Source of the DNA: JBJHCA01 sp050485785
GTDB lineage: Bacteria; Bacteroidota; Bacteroidia; Chitinophagales; Saprospiraceae
Length of the DNA: 23,386 bases
Assembly: GCA_050485785.1 (NCBI GenBank)
Contig: JBJHCA010000052.1
Coordinates: forward strand, 1-23,386
Reading direction: 5' to 3'
The first letter of the stretch is position 1; each line of letters begins with the position of its first letter. Shown in pieces: positions 5,492-12,783 of this stretch. A program made the position numbers and the translations under genes. The notes under the pieces are model-generated. The model saw nothing but the letters and a program-made list of their open reading frames with translations. It was not told the origin of the DNA and searched no databases.

Positions 5492-7351
5492 CTATGCGTA
5501 TTCTGCCAGTTCCATCCACCGCATTTCTTTTTCCTCCAGTGCATCCTGCACTTCGCTCAATCGCAAGTTGATTTTCCTGAAATCCTCACCGGTTAATCCG
5601 GTTTCATTAAACCGTGCACTCAAGGCTGCCCGTTCCTTCTCTAGTGTTTCTATGTCTTTCTCTAGCTGCCCAAATTCTCTGATTTCGTGGTAACTCAGCT
5701 TGCGCTTTTTGGCCGGTTCCGCCTTTGCGACAGGTTTTTCGGCCTTTATTTCACGATCATTTTTCAAGTCCGCCTGTTCATCGCGTTTCATTTGACGGTA
5801 CACGGTATAGTTGCCGTTGTAATCCTTGAAGTTTCCTTCTCCGTCCAGTATCCACAAATGATCGGCCAGCTTGTCCATAAAATACCGGTCGTGGGTCACC
5901 ATCACCAGACAACCCTCAAAAGTCAGCAGGAACTCTTCCAGAATGTTGAGCGTCAGAATATCCAGGTCATTGGTAGGCTCGTCAAGGATAAGAAAATTCG
6001 GATTTCGAAGTAATACGGTTAGCAAAAACAATCGTCTTTTTTCGCCTCCACTCAACTGACTGACGTATATGTTCTGCTGATCGGGCTCAAACAAAAAACG
6101 CTCCAGCAATGCACGGGGCGATGCTTTTGAGCCATCGGCCATGATAAAAAATTCAGCCAGGTCACTCACTACATCAATCACGCGTTTATCCAGCGGAATT
6201 TCGTCCCATTCCTGCGTATAGTATCCCAGCTTAACGGTTTCGCCTACCACTACCCTTCCGGTTTTGGGCTGAAGATGCCCGGCAATGATATTGAGCAAGG
6301 TGGTCTTTCCTGACCCGTTAGGCCCTACGATGCCAATTTTCTCGCCTTTCTTAAACTTGTAGTCCAGTTGCTTGAACAGCATTTTGCCCTCAAACCCATG
6401 GCTGATGTTGTGCAGCTCAAGTATTTTTTTGCCAAGCCGTTCTTGCCTAACGCTAAGCTGTAAACTCTTATCGCGGGGCTTTTGCCGGAGCTGTTCTCTG
6501 ATAGCCTCAAACTGATCAATTCTCGATTTCGATTTGGACGTTCGGGCTTTGGGCATGCGGCTTACCCATTCGCGCTCAGATTCAAACAACCGTTGAGTCT
6601 TGTCATAACTGCGCAATTCAGTTTCAGAGCGATGGGCTTTGGCTTCCAGATAATACGAATAATTGCCTTTGTAACGGTGCAGCTTGCCCCGGTCAAGCTC
6701 ATAGATCTGATTGCAAACCCTGTCGAGAAAATACCGGTCGTGGGTTACCATCAACAAAGTGAGCTGATCGCGGCTCAAATACCCTTCCAGCCACTCGATC
6801 ATCTCNNNNNNNNNNGGCTCATCCAGTACCAGAAAGTCGGGCTCATGCATCAGCGCTTTGACCATGGCAAGTCGCTTTTGCTGTCCCCCGGATAACGAAC
6901 CCACCGGCCTTTCAATCCCACTGAGTTGCAGCCTCCCCATAAGCTCGTTCATATTGGCTTCAATGGTCCACGCTTCGGTATTATCCATTTCTATGGCTGC
7001 CCGCTTCAGTGCTTCCTGATCGTTGGCCAGCATTGCATGTTCATAATTCCGCAGCGCTTTTATAGCCGGCTGATCTCCTTCAAGTAAGGCATCTATCATC
7101 TGTACATGAGGGGCAATCAGCGGTGACTGATCCAGAAACTCTACCCGTGCTTCAGGATGGAGCTCAACTTTGGCATCTTCAGCATTGACCTTCATGATTC
7201 CGGCAGCTATCCGCAGCAAAGTACTTTTACCCGAACCGTTTCGCGCCACCAGTGCCACCTTCTGCCGGTGATCGATATGCATATTGATATGGTCAAACAG
7301 GCACTTGTCGCCGTAAAACCACGTAATGTTCTCAAGAGTCAGATAAGTCAT
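5492..7351 (-). CDS. ABC-F family ATPase, Uup-like (interrupted by an assembly gap)
   Basis: About 620 residues with two ABC ATPase domains and no membrane part: an ABC-F protein, a family that acts on the ribosome. Domain 1 has Walker A ARNGSGKS (36-43) and signature SLSGGQQKR (152-160). Domain 2 has GPNGSGKTT (343-351), signature QLSGGEKRR (432-440), LDEPTNDLD (456-464) and MVTHDRYF. Between them lies the charged ABC-tran extension (about 225-300). The C-terminus (about 550-619) is a Lys/Glu-rich coiled coil, as in Uup. Ten Ns (6806-6815) hide the domain 1 D-loop just after LVLDEP; the frame is kept on both sides, so this is a gap in the data, not a broken gene. Twelve bases separate it from the upstream LUD gene, so they probably share a transcript. 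The exact role (Uup, or an antibiotic-resistance type) is not proven. Confidence 0.93.
   Translation of the reverse strand: MTYLTLENITWFYGDKCLFDHINMHIDHRQKVALVARNGSGKSTLLRIAAGIMKVNAEDAKVELHPEARVEFLDQSPLIAPHVQMIDALLEGDQPAIKALRNYEHAMLANDQEALKRAAIEMDNTEAWTIEANMNELMGRLQLSGIERPVGSLSGGQQKRLAMVKALMHEPDFLVLDEXXXXEMIEWLEGYLSRDQLTLLMVTHDRYFLDRVCNQIYELDRGKLHRYKGNYSYYLEAKAHRSETELRSYDKTQRLFESEREWVSRMPKARTSKSKSRIDQFEAIREQLRQKPRDKSLQLSVRQERLGKKILELHNISHGFEGKMLFKQLDYKFKKGEKIGIVGPNGSGKTTLLNIIAGHLQPKTGRVVVGETVKLGYYTQEWDEIPLDKRVIDVVSDLAEFFIMADGSKASPRALLERFLFEPDQQNIYVSQLSGGEKRRLFLLTVLLRNPNFLILDEPTNDLDILTLNILEEFLLTFEGCLVMVTHDRYFMDKLADHLWILDGEGNFKDYNGNYTVYRQMKRDEQADLKNDREIKAEKPVAKAEPAKKRKLSYHEIREFGQLEKDIETLEKERAALSARFNETGLTGEDFRKINLRLSEVQDALEEKEMRWMELAEYA
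6806..6815. other. Assembly gap (10 Ns)
   Basis: Ten undetermined bases inside the ABC-F gene, at the D-loop of its first ATPase domain. By comparison with the family sequence PTNHLDL, and with PTNDLD in the second domain, about 19 bases are expected here, so the run of Ns does not show the true length. Confidence 0.98.
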
Positions 7352-7363
7352 GGATCCGGCAAA

Positions 7364-7993
7364 TCAGGCTTCTACTAAAAACAAATAAAGTTCTTCCGGT
7401 CCGTGCACCCCATACTGCAACTTCTTCTCAATGTCAGCCGACCTGCTTGGGCCGGTGATAAAACTGATCATGGATGGCATTTCTTTCCCGTAGTGCTGCT
7501 GCATCATGGTCAAGGCATCGCCCACGTCGTAAATCACCTGATCCGTAGTAGCCACTACAATGTGAACCGGGGGAAAAATGGACAGCAAACGGCCACCTCT
7601 TTTAGAACTGTCAATCATGATGGAACCCGTTCGGGCAATAAGCCCCATGCAGGTGGTAATACTGGCCTGAGCTTCCTCGTAATGCTCGCCCCGCCGCAGC
7701 CAGGGAAATTTTTTTCCGGTCAGAAAATGCTGGAGCTCGTGTTCCCAGCAAAAAATATTCTCCCATCCTTTGCTTTCGGCTAGCTGAGTAAGATACTGGA
7801 ACAGATCGTCAATCGTTTCACAGTATTGAAACTGACCACGTGTTTCAACATAGTTCTGAGCAAACAACACCAGTAAACTGTCAGATGCTGCAGGAAATGG
7901 TGAAGCCTGCAGATCAACCCGTTTGTAAGGGTTTTCCGTTTTGGTCTTCAATGCTTCCTGAATATCCTTCAGTATTTGCTCTCTGTCGCTCAA
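7364..7993 (-). CDS. LUD-domain protein (LutC/YkgG-like)
   Basis: A 209-residue cytoplasmic protein of the LUD family, named after LutB/LutC of lactate utilisation. The C-terminal half has the family's core: GLIARTGSIMID (117-128), GGRLLSIFPPVHIVVA (133-148), ITGPSRSADIEKKL (179-192) and GVHGPEELYLFL (195-206). No iron-sulfur partner genes (lutA, lutB) are beside it. It lies instead between ftsH and the ABC-F gene, so lactate oxidation should not be assumed. The start is TTG: an in-frame TAA lies five codons upstream, no other start fits, and SDREQIL is the usual beginning of the protein. It begins 45 bases after the ftsH stop and ends 12 bases before the ABC-F ATG, consistent with one operon. 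Confidence 0.88.
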   Translation of the reverse strand: MSDREQILKDIQEALKTKTENPYKRVDLQASPFPAASDSLLVLFAQNYVETRGQFQYCETIDDLFQYLTQLAESKGWENIFCWEHELQHFLTGKKFPWLRRGEHYEEAQASITTCMGLIARTGSIMIDSSKRGGRLLSIFPPVHIVVATTDQVIYDVGDALTMMQQHYGKEMPSMISFITGPSRSADIEKKLQYGVHGPEELYLFLVEA

Positions 7994-8038
7994 GAACCCG
8001 TCCCATTAGATGTAAGTGCCAAAATAAAAACTTCGAGC

Positions 8039-10186
8039 CTATTTATTGCTGCCGTCTTCTGTTTTTTCTGTTACGGCGCTTTCATCCGTTTGGTCATCGG
8101 AATCCTTGGTAGCGGATGACCCGGGCAAATCGTCGCTCTTCTCAACTTTGGAATCTGTTTCAACTTCGGACGGAGCCTGATCGTGATGGTCAATGCCATT
8201 GTCACCGGCCACAGTTTCTGTGTCCGTCACTTCCGGTTCAAATCCGGGGAGTGGAGAATCACCAAAGGGTCTTGGGCCTATAATCTTTACAATATCCGAT
8301 TTAAGCAGCACTTCCTTTTCAAGAAGACGGTTGGCCAGGGCTTTGAGCTCTTCCATTCTTTCAGTGAGTAATACCTTGGCTCTTTCGTATTGCTGCTGTA
8401 TCAGATTGCGGGACTCCACGTCGATCATCCTGGCCGTTTCATCTGAGTACGGCTTGGCAAACTGGTTCTGATTCATCAGGTCGTAAAAGGAAACATTGCC
8501 TACATTTTCATTCATTCCAAAAACAGCCACAATACTGTAAGCCATTTTGGTCACCTGATCCAGGTCATTTTGTGCTCCGGTGGATATCTTTCCGAAAATG
8601 AGACTCTCTGCCGCTCTGCCGCCCAGGGTCATGCACATGCGATCGAGCAATTGTTCTGTAGTGGTTATGTGTTCTTCCTTGGGCAGGTATTGCGCATAGC
8701 CCAAAGTTCCGATGCCACGGGGTACTATAGTCACCTTCACCAGTGGGCTCGCATGCTCCAGAAACCATCCGCAAATAGCGTGGCCGGCTTCATGGAAGGC
8801 AATGATCTCTTTCTCCTTGGGCGAAATGATTTTTGATTTTTTCTCCAGTCCTCCAATTACGCGGTCAAGGGCATAATTGAAATCGTCCATGTCCACTTCT
8901 TTCTTATTGCGACGGGCTGCAACCAATGCCGCTTCGTTGCAAATATTGGCGATATCGGCACCGGCAAAACCCGGCGTCATTTCAGCCAGAATGTGCGATT
9001 TAACTCCGGCAGCTATTTTGATGGCACGCAAATGCACATTGAATATTTTCTCACGCCCCTTGAGGTCCGGCGGGTCTATGCCTATCTGACGGTCAAAACG
9101 TCCGGGACGCATCAACGCACTGTCAAGCACATCGGGACGGTTGGTAGCGGCCATCAGGATAACACCTTTATCGGTGCTGAATCCGTCCATCTCTACCAGA
9201 AGTTGATTCAGCGTGTTTTCTCTTTCATCATTTCCGCCTTGTATGGCACCTTTTCCTCGGGCTCTTCCAATAGCATCAATCTCATCGATAAACACAATAC
9301 ACGGTGCTTTTTCCCGGGCCTGCTTAAACAAGTCGCGTACCCTGGATGCACCTACTCCCACAAACATCTCAACAAAATCGGAGCCGGAAATGGAAAAGAA
9401 CGGAACTCCGGCTTCACCGGCCACGGCCTTCGCCAAAAGTGTTTTACCCGTACCTGGAGGCCCCACAAGTAAAACGCCTTTAGGAATCTTACCCCCCAGA
9501 GAAGTATATTTTTTCGGGTTTTTCAAAAAATCGACCACCTCCATCACTTCCTCTTTGGCTTCATCCAGGCCGGCTACATCCGAAAAGGTGATGTTCACTT
9601 TCGTATTTTTGTCAAAAAGTAAGGCTTTCGATTTGCCAATATTGAAGATCTGGGATCCTGGACCACCGGCAGCTCCGCTCATACGCCGCATGATAAATAT
9701 CCAGATGGCCACAATAATGGCAATGGGCAGCAACCAGCTCAGGATGGGGCCAATCCAGTTGGGCTCATTGACAAACTGAGGTGACACCTTGGTGGCATTG
9801 GCCGGCAGCTCACTTTGAATTTCGTTCATCCGACGGCTCAGATAGTCGATATCGCCGATGTTGAATTCATAATGGGGGCCGGTATTGGTCTGATTGCTGA
9901 ATGGGATAGTCCTCACCTGGCTGTGCTCTTCATAGTCTAGCATTTCAGGTTTGATGTAGACCCTTGCGCGCTCCTTGTTAATGACACGCAGCTCTTTAAT
10001 CTGCTGAGATGCCAGCAGCTGTTCAAAGCGGTTATAGTCTATTTCCTGAACATGAGAACTTCTGAAATTCCAGATATTCAGTGCCAGAAGAAACAAAGCG
10101 ATAAGACCGTAAATCCAATAGATATTTACTTTGGGCTTTTGGTCGGGTTGATTGCCCTCCGGATTCTTGTTTTCCTTTTTTTCCAT
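8039..10186 (-). CDS. ftsH: ATP-dependent zinc metalloprotease FtsH
   Basis: A 715-residue membrane protease that forms hexamers and degrades damaged or regulatory membrane and cytoplasmic proteins. Domains in order: two membrane helices (about 22-40 and 146-166) flanking a periplasmic domain; an AAA+ ATPase with Walker A GPPGTGKT (242-249), Walker B IVFIDE (297-302), and the second region of homology ending in an RPGRFD arginine finger (360-365); and the M41 peptidase with zinc motif HEAGH (465-469) and a third ligand Asp in GAQND (about 541). All key residues are present. The last 75 residues or so are an Asp/Glu/Ser/Thr-rich tail, longer than in E. coli FtsH. It follows rsfS by 38 bases, an arrangement common in Bacteroidota, and may also have its own promoter inside the rsfS 3' end. 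Confidence 0.98.
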   Translation of the reverse strand: MEKKENKNPEGNQPDQKPKVNIYWIYGLIALFLLALNIWNFRSSHVQEIDYNRFEQLLASQQIKELRVINKERARVYIKPEMLDYEEHSQVRTIPFSNQTNTGPHYEFNIGDIDYLSRRMNEIQSELPANATKVSPQFVNEPNWIGPILSWLLPIAIIVAIWIFIMRRMSGAAGGPGSQIFNIGKSKALLFDKNTKVNITFSDVAGLDEAKEEVMEVVDFLKNPKKYTSLGGKIPKGVLLVGPPGTGKTLLAKAVAGEAGVPFFSISGSDFVEMFVGVGASRVRDLFKQAREKAPCIVFIDEIDAIGRARGKGAIQGGNDERENTLNQLLVEMDGFSTDKGVILMAATNRPDVLDSALMRPGRFDRQIGIDPPDLKGREKIFNVHLRAIKIAAGVKSHILAEMTPGFAGADIANICNEAALVAARRNKKEVDMDDFNYALDRVIGGLEKKSKIISPKEKEIIAFHEAGHAICGWFLEHASPLVKVTIVPRGIGTLGYAQYLPKEEHITTTEQLLDRMCMTLGGRAAESLIFGKISTGAQNDLDQVTKMAYSIVAVFGMNENVGNVSFYDLMNQNQFAKPYSDETARMIDVESRNLIQQQYERAKVLLTERMEELKALANRLLEKEVLLKSDIVKIIGPRPFGDSPLPGFEPEVTDTETVAGDNGIDHHDQAPSEVETDSKVEKSDDLPGSSATKDSDDQTDESAVTEKTEDGSNK

Positions 10187-10207
10187 CAGTGGTTAATTCC
10201 TGAACTA

Positions 10208-10215
10208 CAAACTTA
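10208..10215 (-). promoter_or_regulatory. Candidate -7 element of an internal ftsH promoter
   Basis: The minus strand reads TAAGTTTG, a full TAnnTTTG match, 21 bases before the ftsH ATG in the rsfS-ftsH gap. No clear TTTG lies at the proper distance upstream. It would allow ftsH to be expressed independently of rsfS. Confidence 0.4.
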
Positions 10216-10224
10216 AACCTACAA

Positions 10225-10611
10225 CTACAATGCAACGAATTCGGTTCTTTTGGCATCACTCCATAGCTCTTCCAGCTGATAGAATTCGCGCGATTCGGGA
10301 TGAAAAATGTGAACTATGGTGTCAAAATAATCAACCAATACCCAGGTGGCATTTTGCTTCCCTTCAATATGGTTGGGAGTTATTTGCAGTTCCTTTTCGA
10401 GTTTGGCCTCAATTTTTTCGGCTATGGCTTTAACCTTTGTCCGTGATTCTCCTTCACAAATGATAAAAAAATCAGTGGGCCTCTCATTCAGCTTTCTCAG
10501 ATCGAGTTGGACAATGTTGTTTCCCTGGGTATCCTGAATGCTTTCGATAATCATGCTGTTCAGTACAGTGGTATCGGATAGCGTTTTATTGGTAGTCAAA
10601 TCAGACGTCAA
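10225..10611 (-). CDS. rsfS: Ribosomal silencing factor RsfS (Iojap/DUF143)
   Basis: A 128-residue protein of the RsfS/Iojap family, which binds ribosomal protein uL14 on the large subunit and blocks subunit joining when nutrients are scarce. What is seen: NIVQLDLRKLNERPTDFFII (strand plus the TDFFI motif), the ICEGESRTKVKAIAEKIE helix, GKQNATWVLVDYFDTIVHIF and the final SREFYQLEELWSDA. The sequence covers the entire family domain. The start is not certain: TTG at 10611 is the first possible start after an in-frame stop and keeps the roughly 20-residue N-terminal lead I recall from Bacteroidota members, while ATG at 10554 would give a 109-residue protein that still includes the domain. First gene of the rsfS-ftsH-LUD-ABC-F run and divergent from birA. 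Confidence 0.93.
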   Translation of the reverse strand: MTSDLTTNKTLSDTTVLNSMIIESIQDTQGNNIVQLDLRKLNERPTDFFIICEGESRTKVKAIAEKIEAKLEKELQITPNHIEGKQNATWVLVDYFDTIVHIFHPESREFYQLEELWSDAKRTEFVAL

Positions 10612-10645
10612 TTCTTCGATTGTTTTTTAATGTTCAAATAAAGCA

Positions 10646-10653
10646 CAAAAGTA
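10646..10653 (-). promoter_or_regulatory. Candidate -7 element of the rsfS promoter
   Basis: The minus strand reads TACTTTTG, a full TAnnTTTG match, 34 bases before the TTG start of rsfS. The -33 region is poor. It lies back-to-back with the birA promoter in a 97-base divergent intergenic region. Confidence 0.45.
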
Positions 10654-10680
10654 ATCAATTTATATCAGTGCCGCGTTTAG

Positions 10681-10688
10681 TATTTTTG
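10681..10688 (+). promoter_or_regulatory. Candidate -7 element of the birA promoter
   Basis: TATTTTTG matches TAnnTTTG fully and lies 20 bases before the birA ATG, giving a predicted leader of about 17 bases. Only a poor ATTT sits 19 bases upstream as a -33 element. Confidence 0.45.
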
Positions 10689-10708
10689 CAACCCACAACA
10701 CATATAGC

Positions 10709-11491
10709 ATGCTGCCGGTCAGACCGTATAACATTGGCTTTACAGGAAAGGTTTTGAAGCATTTTAAGATGCTGGAAAGCACGCATGACAAAGCTGTCAG
10801 CCTCATTTCAGATACCCGCCCTGAAGAAGGAACGGCCATTTCAGCAGATTTTCAAAGCAAAGGCCGGGGACAATGGTCTAAAAGCTGGCAAAGCGAAGCC
10901 GGAAAAAACGTTTTGTGTTCCGTGATACTCTATCCGGCAGCACTGCAAAGCCGCGATATTTTTCTGCTCAATATGGTGGCTTCCATGGCAGCAACAGATC
11001 TGTTACATGCTTCAGGCCTAGGAGATGCTGCCATCAAATGGCCCAACGATATCCTGATCGGCAGGGCAAAAATTGCCGGCATACTCATATCCAACGGCAT
11101 AGCGGGCAACCGGGTTGAATGGTCTGTCATCAGCCTGGGGCTGAACGTAAACCAGACCCTGTTTGACCTGGGAAACACCCAGGCCACCGCCATGACCCTT
11201 CAAACCGGAAAAAGATATCTCATCTCCGAAGTACTGGAACAATGGTTTATGTACCTCGAGCACTACTACCTGATGATGAACTACGGCATGTACCGCAAGC
11301 TTGAATCCGAGTACAATAAAAGACTGTACAGCAAACACCAAAAACATACGTTCAGCCTGGTGAATGGCAGTGAAAGTACCATCAGTGCATATGTGGAAGC
11401 AGTGAGGCAAAATGGTGCCATTGTTCTGAAAACAGATGACGAGCAGGTAAAACCCTATTTTTACGGCCATGCAAAATGGATCATATCATGA
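10709..11491 (+). CDS. birA: Biotin--[acetyl-CoA-carboxylase] ligase (HTH-less BirA)
   Basis: A 260-residue cytoplasmic enzyme that activates biotin as biotinyl-AMP and attaches it to the carrier domain of biotin-dependent carboxylases. What is seen: the adenylate loop KGRGQWSKSW (51-60), KWPNDIL (110-116), KIAGIL (121-126, with the likely catalytic lysine) and ISLGLNVN (141-148), followed by a small C-terminal domain. The N-terminal DNA-binding domain of E. coli BirA is absent, so it should be an enzyme only and not the biotin-operon repressor. The Arg that E. coli BirA has after GRG (Arg118) is Gln here; I recall Gln as usual at this place in Bacteroidota. Its last codon overlaps the next gene (ATGA). 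Confidence 0.95.
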   Translation: MLPVRPYNIGFTGKVLKHFKMLESTHDKAVSLISDTRPEEGTAISADFQSKGRGQWSKSWQSEAGKNVLCSVILYPAALQSRDIFLLNMVASMAATDLLHASGLGDAAIKWPNDILIGRAKIAGILISNGIAGNRVEWSVISLGLNVNQTLFDLGNTQATAMTLQTGKRYLISEVLEQWFMYLEHYYLMMNYGMYRKLESEYNKRLYSKHQKHTFSLVNGSESTISAYVEAVRQNGAIVLKTDDEQVKPYFYGHAKWIIS

Positions 11492-11952
11492 AAAAAGTAA
11501 CCGAAACCCACGTAGAGAAAGCCATTGAAGAGATATCGGCTGCGGCTGATTCCAATGCCGATTCCATTATTCAACCCTTAATAGACCATTATCGCAACAT
11601 ACTTCAGTTTATCATGACCGGAGATGAGGATGATTTTTCGGAGAACGAACTCGACATGCTGTTGTTTGTTACCGCATCCGGTATTAAAGCCATGGAGCTG
11701 GCCGGACTCAAACCCCGTAATCCGTCGCCAGAACATCTGCGCGAAACGGAAGAGCGGTATTACGAACAATGGGATAGCCTGAAAGGCAGCACAGAAGAAA
11801 AACTCGACCGCTGGTACGATGATAACCGACAACCCGAACTGATGTTACTGGCCGAAGACATCCTGATGGATGAAGAAGACGGCCTTCCCCAACAGGTTCA
11901 GGTCATGCTTTTTATTAAGGCCGTAGCAGTTTTTGATACAGCACTCAGCTAA
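11488..11952 (+). CDS. Conserved-looking acidic protein of unknown function, coupled to birA
   Basis: A 154-residue protein that I do not recognise. It is soluble, strongly acidic and predicted mostly helical, with no signal peptide or membrane segment. Visible stretches are DEDDFSENELDMLLFVTASG, GLKPRNPSPEHLRETEERYY, an EEKLDRWYDD segment and a hydrophobic C-terminal helix VQVMLFIKAVAVFDTAL. I chose ATG 11488 because it forms an ATGA overlap with the birA stop and is followed by AAAAAA; an in-frame ATG at 11476 would lie inside birA and is less likely. The overlap implies translational coupling, but gives no clear hint of a biotin-related role. The codon use looks like that of its neighbours. 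It ends 110 bases before the glycosyltransferase operon. Confidence 0.8.
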   Translation: MKKVTETHVEKAIEEISAAADSNADSIIQPLIDHYRNILQFIMTGDEDDFSENELDMLLFVTASGIKAMELAGLKPRNPSPEHLRETEERYYEQWDSLKGSTEEKLDRWYDDNRQPELMLLAEDILMDEEDGLPQQVQVMLFIKAVAVFDTALS

Positions 11953-12027
11953 CTTTAAACGAGTGAATCCAGTGTCTGCAATCCTCCAGTTGAAGCATGA
12001 TGTGACTCAGTCATTCCGGTAATTGGT

Positions 12028-12058
12028 TTTGGTAATACAGCTGATTCAGTTAGGTTTG
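12028..12058 (+). promoter_or_regulatory. Consensus promoter of the glycosyltransferase operon, predicted leaderless
   Basis: TTTG (12028-12031), a spacer of 19 bases and TAGGTTTG (12051-12058) match both parts of the Bacteroidota promoter fully. The ATG is at 12063, only four bases after the -7 box, so transcription should begin at or right beside the start codon. Confidence 0.6.
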
Positions 12059-12062
12059 AACC

Positions 12063-12782
12063 ATGATTACTACCCGCACGGCTACCGTTGACGTGATCAT
12101 TCCGGCATTGAATGAGGAAAAACCTCTGCCCTTTGTGCTGGCTGACATTGACCCAAGTCTGGTTCGCCGAATTATTGTTGCGGATAACGGCAGTACCGAC
12201 CAAACGGCTAAAGTAGCTGAAGAAAGCGGTGCTGTTGTGGTACCAGCACCCAAGCGTGGGTATGGAAGTGCCTGTCTGGCTGCTATGCTGTTTATTGCCG
12301 GTGATATTGCCTTGCCTCCTCCGGACATCATCGTTTTTCTAGATGCTGACCATGCTGACGACCCCTCCTGCCTGAATCTGCTTATCAGCCCGATAGCTGA
12401 AGACCGGGCAGATCTCGTCATCGGTGCCCGGGCCAAAAAGCTCCGTCAACCGGGATCCATGACGCCGGCTCAAATTTTTGGCAACCGGCTGGCTACCGCA
12501 TTGATAGCGCTTTTTTGGGGATTCCGTTTTACTGATCTTGGGCCGTTCAGGGCCATCAGATATCAAAGCCTGCTAAAACTTAACATGGTGGATACCAATT
12601 ACGGCTGGACTGTGGAAATGCAGATCAAAGCCGTGAAACAGGGTCTGAGATGCTTGGAAATTGAAGTACCTTACCGCCAAAGGCAGGGGTTATCAAAAAT
12701 TTCGGGTACGGTAAAAGGCACTTTTATGGCCGGTTATAAGATACTGTGGACAATTTTCAAATACGGAGTTTTGAAGAAGTGA
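12063..12782 (+). CDS. GT2 family glycosyltransferase, DPM1/GtrB-like
   Basis: A 239-residue GT-A fold glycosyltransferase. What is seen: VDVIIPALNEE (9-19), the nucleotide-binding DNGSTD (41-46), metal-binding DAD (94-96) in VFLDADHADD, FTDLGPFRAIR (156-166) and the acceptor-side GWTVEMQIKA (181-190) with YRQRQGLSKISGT (204-216). This pattern is typical of enzymes that pass a sugar from a nucleotide donor to a polyprenyl phosphate, as in dolichol-phosphate mannose synthase. There are no C-terminal transmembrane helices, only a hydrophobic amphipathic end, so it is probably a peripheral membrane protein. One base separates it from the next gene. Inferred role: it makes a lipid-linked sugar that the GT-C enzyme two genes on could use. 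Sugar and acceptor are not shown by the sequence. Confidence 0.88.
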   Translation: MITTRTATVDVIIPALNEEKPLPFVLADIDPSLVRRIIVADNGSTDQTAKVAEESGAVVVPAPKRGYGSACLAAMLFIAGDIALPPPDIIVFLDADHADDPSCLNLLISPIAEDRADLVIGARAKKLRQPGSMTPAQIFGNRLATALIALFWGFRFTDLGPFRAIRYQSLLKLNMVDTNYGWTVEMQIKAVKQGLRCLEIEVPYRQRQGLSKISGTVKGTFMAGYKILWTIFKYGVLKK

Positions 12783-12783
12783 T

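Noticed and set aside
5492..7351. ABC-F gene as a pseudogene because of the interruption
   Set aside because: The interruption is a run of Ns; both flanks are in the same frame and all other motifs are intact.
7364..7993. LUD gene as part of a lactate utilisation (lutABC) operon
   Set aside because: No lutA or lutB beside it; neighbours are ftsH and ABC-F.
12050..12436. A 128-codon open frame opposite the first glycosyltransferase gene
   Set aside because: It is a shadow of a well-supported GT2 gene, whose motifs are intact on the plus strand, and contains no recognisable domain.
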